Source of the DNA: an uncultured Collinsella sp.
GTDB taxonomy: Bacteria; Actinomycetota; Coriobacteriia; Coriobacteriales; Coriobacteriaceae
Direction of reading: 5' to 3'
DNA: 5,294 nucleotides
NCBI GenBank assembly: GCA_958407085.1
Contig: CATYHY010000110.1
Location: forward strand, 1-5,294
Below are positions 5,062 to 5,294 of this stretch, in pieces. A model generated the notes under the pieces. That model had not been told where the DNA came from, made no database searches, and worked only from the letters and a program-made list of their open reading frames with translations. A program made the translations under genes and the position numbers. How positions within the stretch are numbered: position 1 is the stretch's first letter; each line of letters opens with the position of its first letter.

Positions 5062-5294
5062 ATGAACCTCGTATTGCTCGGAGCTCCGGGTGCCGGTAAG
5101 GGCACCGTCGCACAGGAGCTCGTCGCCGAGTTTGGCGTCGCCCATATTTCCACGGGCGACCTGCTGCGTGCTGCCGTCAAGGGTGGCACCGAGCTTGGTA
5201 TTCAGGCTAAGAAGTACATGGACGCTGGCGAGCTCGTTCCCGACCAGCTCGTGATCGACCTTGTCAAGGAGCGCCTTGCCGCCGATGACGCCCA
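5062..5294 (+). CDS. adk: Adenylate kinase, N-terminal part (cut by window end)
   Basis: Adenylate kinase is a cytosolic enzyme that interconverts ATP + AMP and 2 ADP. Only the first 77 codons are present; the family is about 185-215 aa, so well over half is missing, including the LID region. The protein starts MNLVLLGAPGAGKGTVAQEL. The Walker A P-loop is GAPGAGKGT (residues 7-15), with Lys13 as the phosphate-binding lysine. HISTGDLLRAAVKGGTELG (28-46) is the AMP-binding segment, including the conserved STGD and Arg36. GELVPDQLVIDLVKERL (56-72) completes the NMP-binding part. Val16 replaces the Gln common after GKGT, a tolerated variant. The position directly after secY matches many Gram-positive and actinobacterial genomes. 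The reading frame is intact to the window edge. Confidence 0.98.
   Translation, partial: MNLVLLGAPGAGKGTVAQELVAEFGVAHISTGDLLRAAVKGGTELGIQAKKYMDAGELVPDQLVIDLVKERLAADDA

Noticed and set aside
3760..5145. 461-aa open frame on the - strand, antisense to secY and the start of adk
   Set aside because: It is a shadow of the third-position GC bias of secY. Its product is an Asp/His/Arg-rich string with no family features, it has no ribosome binding site context of note, and secY is unmistakable on the other strand.

Overview
The window is a run of ten co-directional genes, all on the + strand. It is the downstream half of the bacterial S10/spc ribosomal-protein cluster: rplE, rpsN (zinc type), rpsH, rplF, rplR, rpsE, rpmD, rplO, secY and the first 77 codons of adk. 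Nine genes are complete; adk runs off the right edge. Each assignment rests on reading the full protein against well-known family signatures.

The organism looks like a high-GC Gram-positive bacterium. Codons end mostly in C or G, S14 is the short zinc-ribbon form, adk directly follows secY, and Shine-Dalgarno sequences are strong. The overall feel of the proteins and the moderate GC suggest Actinomycetota, probably Coriobacteriia (Collinsella-like). That placement is inference from family memory, not from a search.

Layout. Bases 1-231 carry no recognisable gene. In most bacteria rplX (L24) ends just before rplE, but no L24 C-terminus can be read here in any forward frame. The stretch does hold a respectable sigma-70-type promoter (-35 at 66-71, -10 at 89-94, 17-bp spacer) with an inverted repeat between and over its elements, so rplE may head its own transcript. 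From 232 the genes follow closely, except for three larger gaps: 790-868, which begins with a long stable hairpin right after the rplE stop; 1055-1173, with a weaker hairpin; and 2143-2217, with a perfect 8-bp hairpin. From rplR onward spacing is 2-18 nt, and rplO and secY overlap by 7 nt, indicating tight translational coupling.

Functionally, L5, L6, L18, L30 and L15 build the large subunit (L5 and L18 with the 5S rRNA central protuberance). S14, S8 and S5 build the small subunit. SecY is the membrane channel that receives exported and membrane proteins from those ribosomes. Adenylate kinase balances adenine nucleotides. The genes are ordinary housekeeping genes; the points worth a second look are non-coding, namely the leader before rplE and the intergenic RNA structures. 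I see no novel system here.
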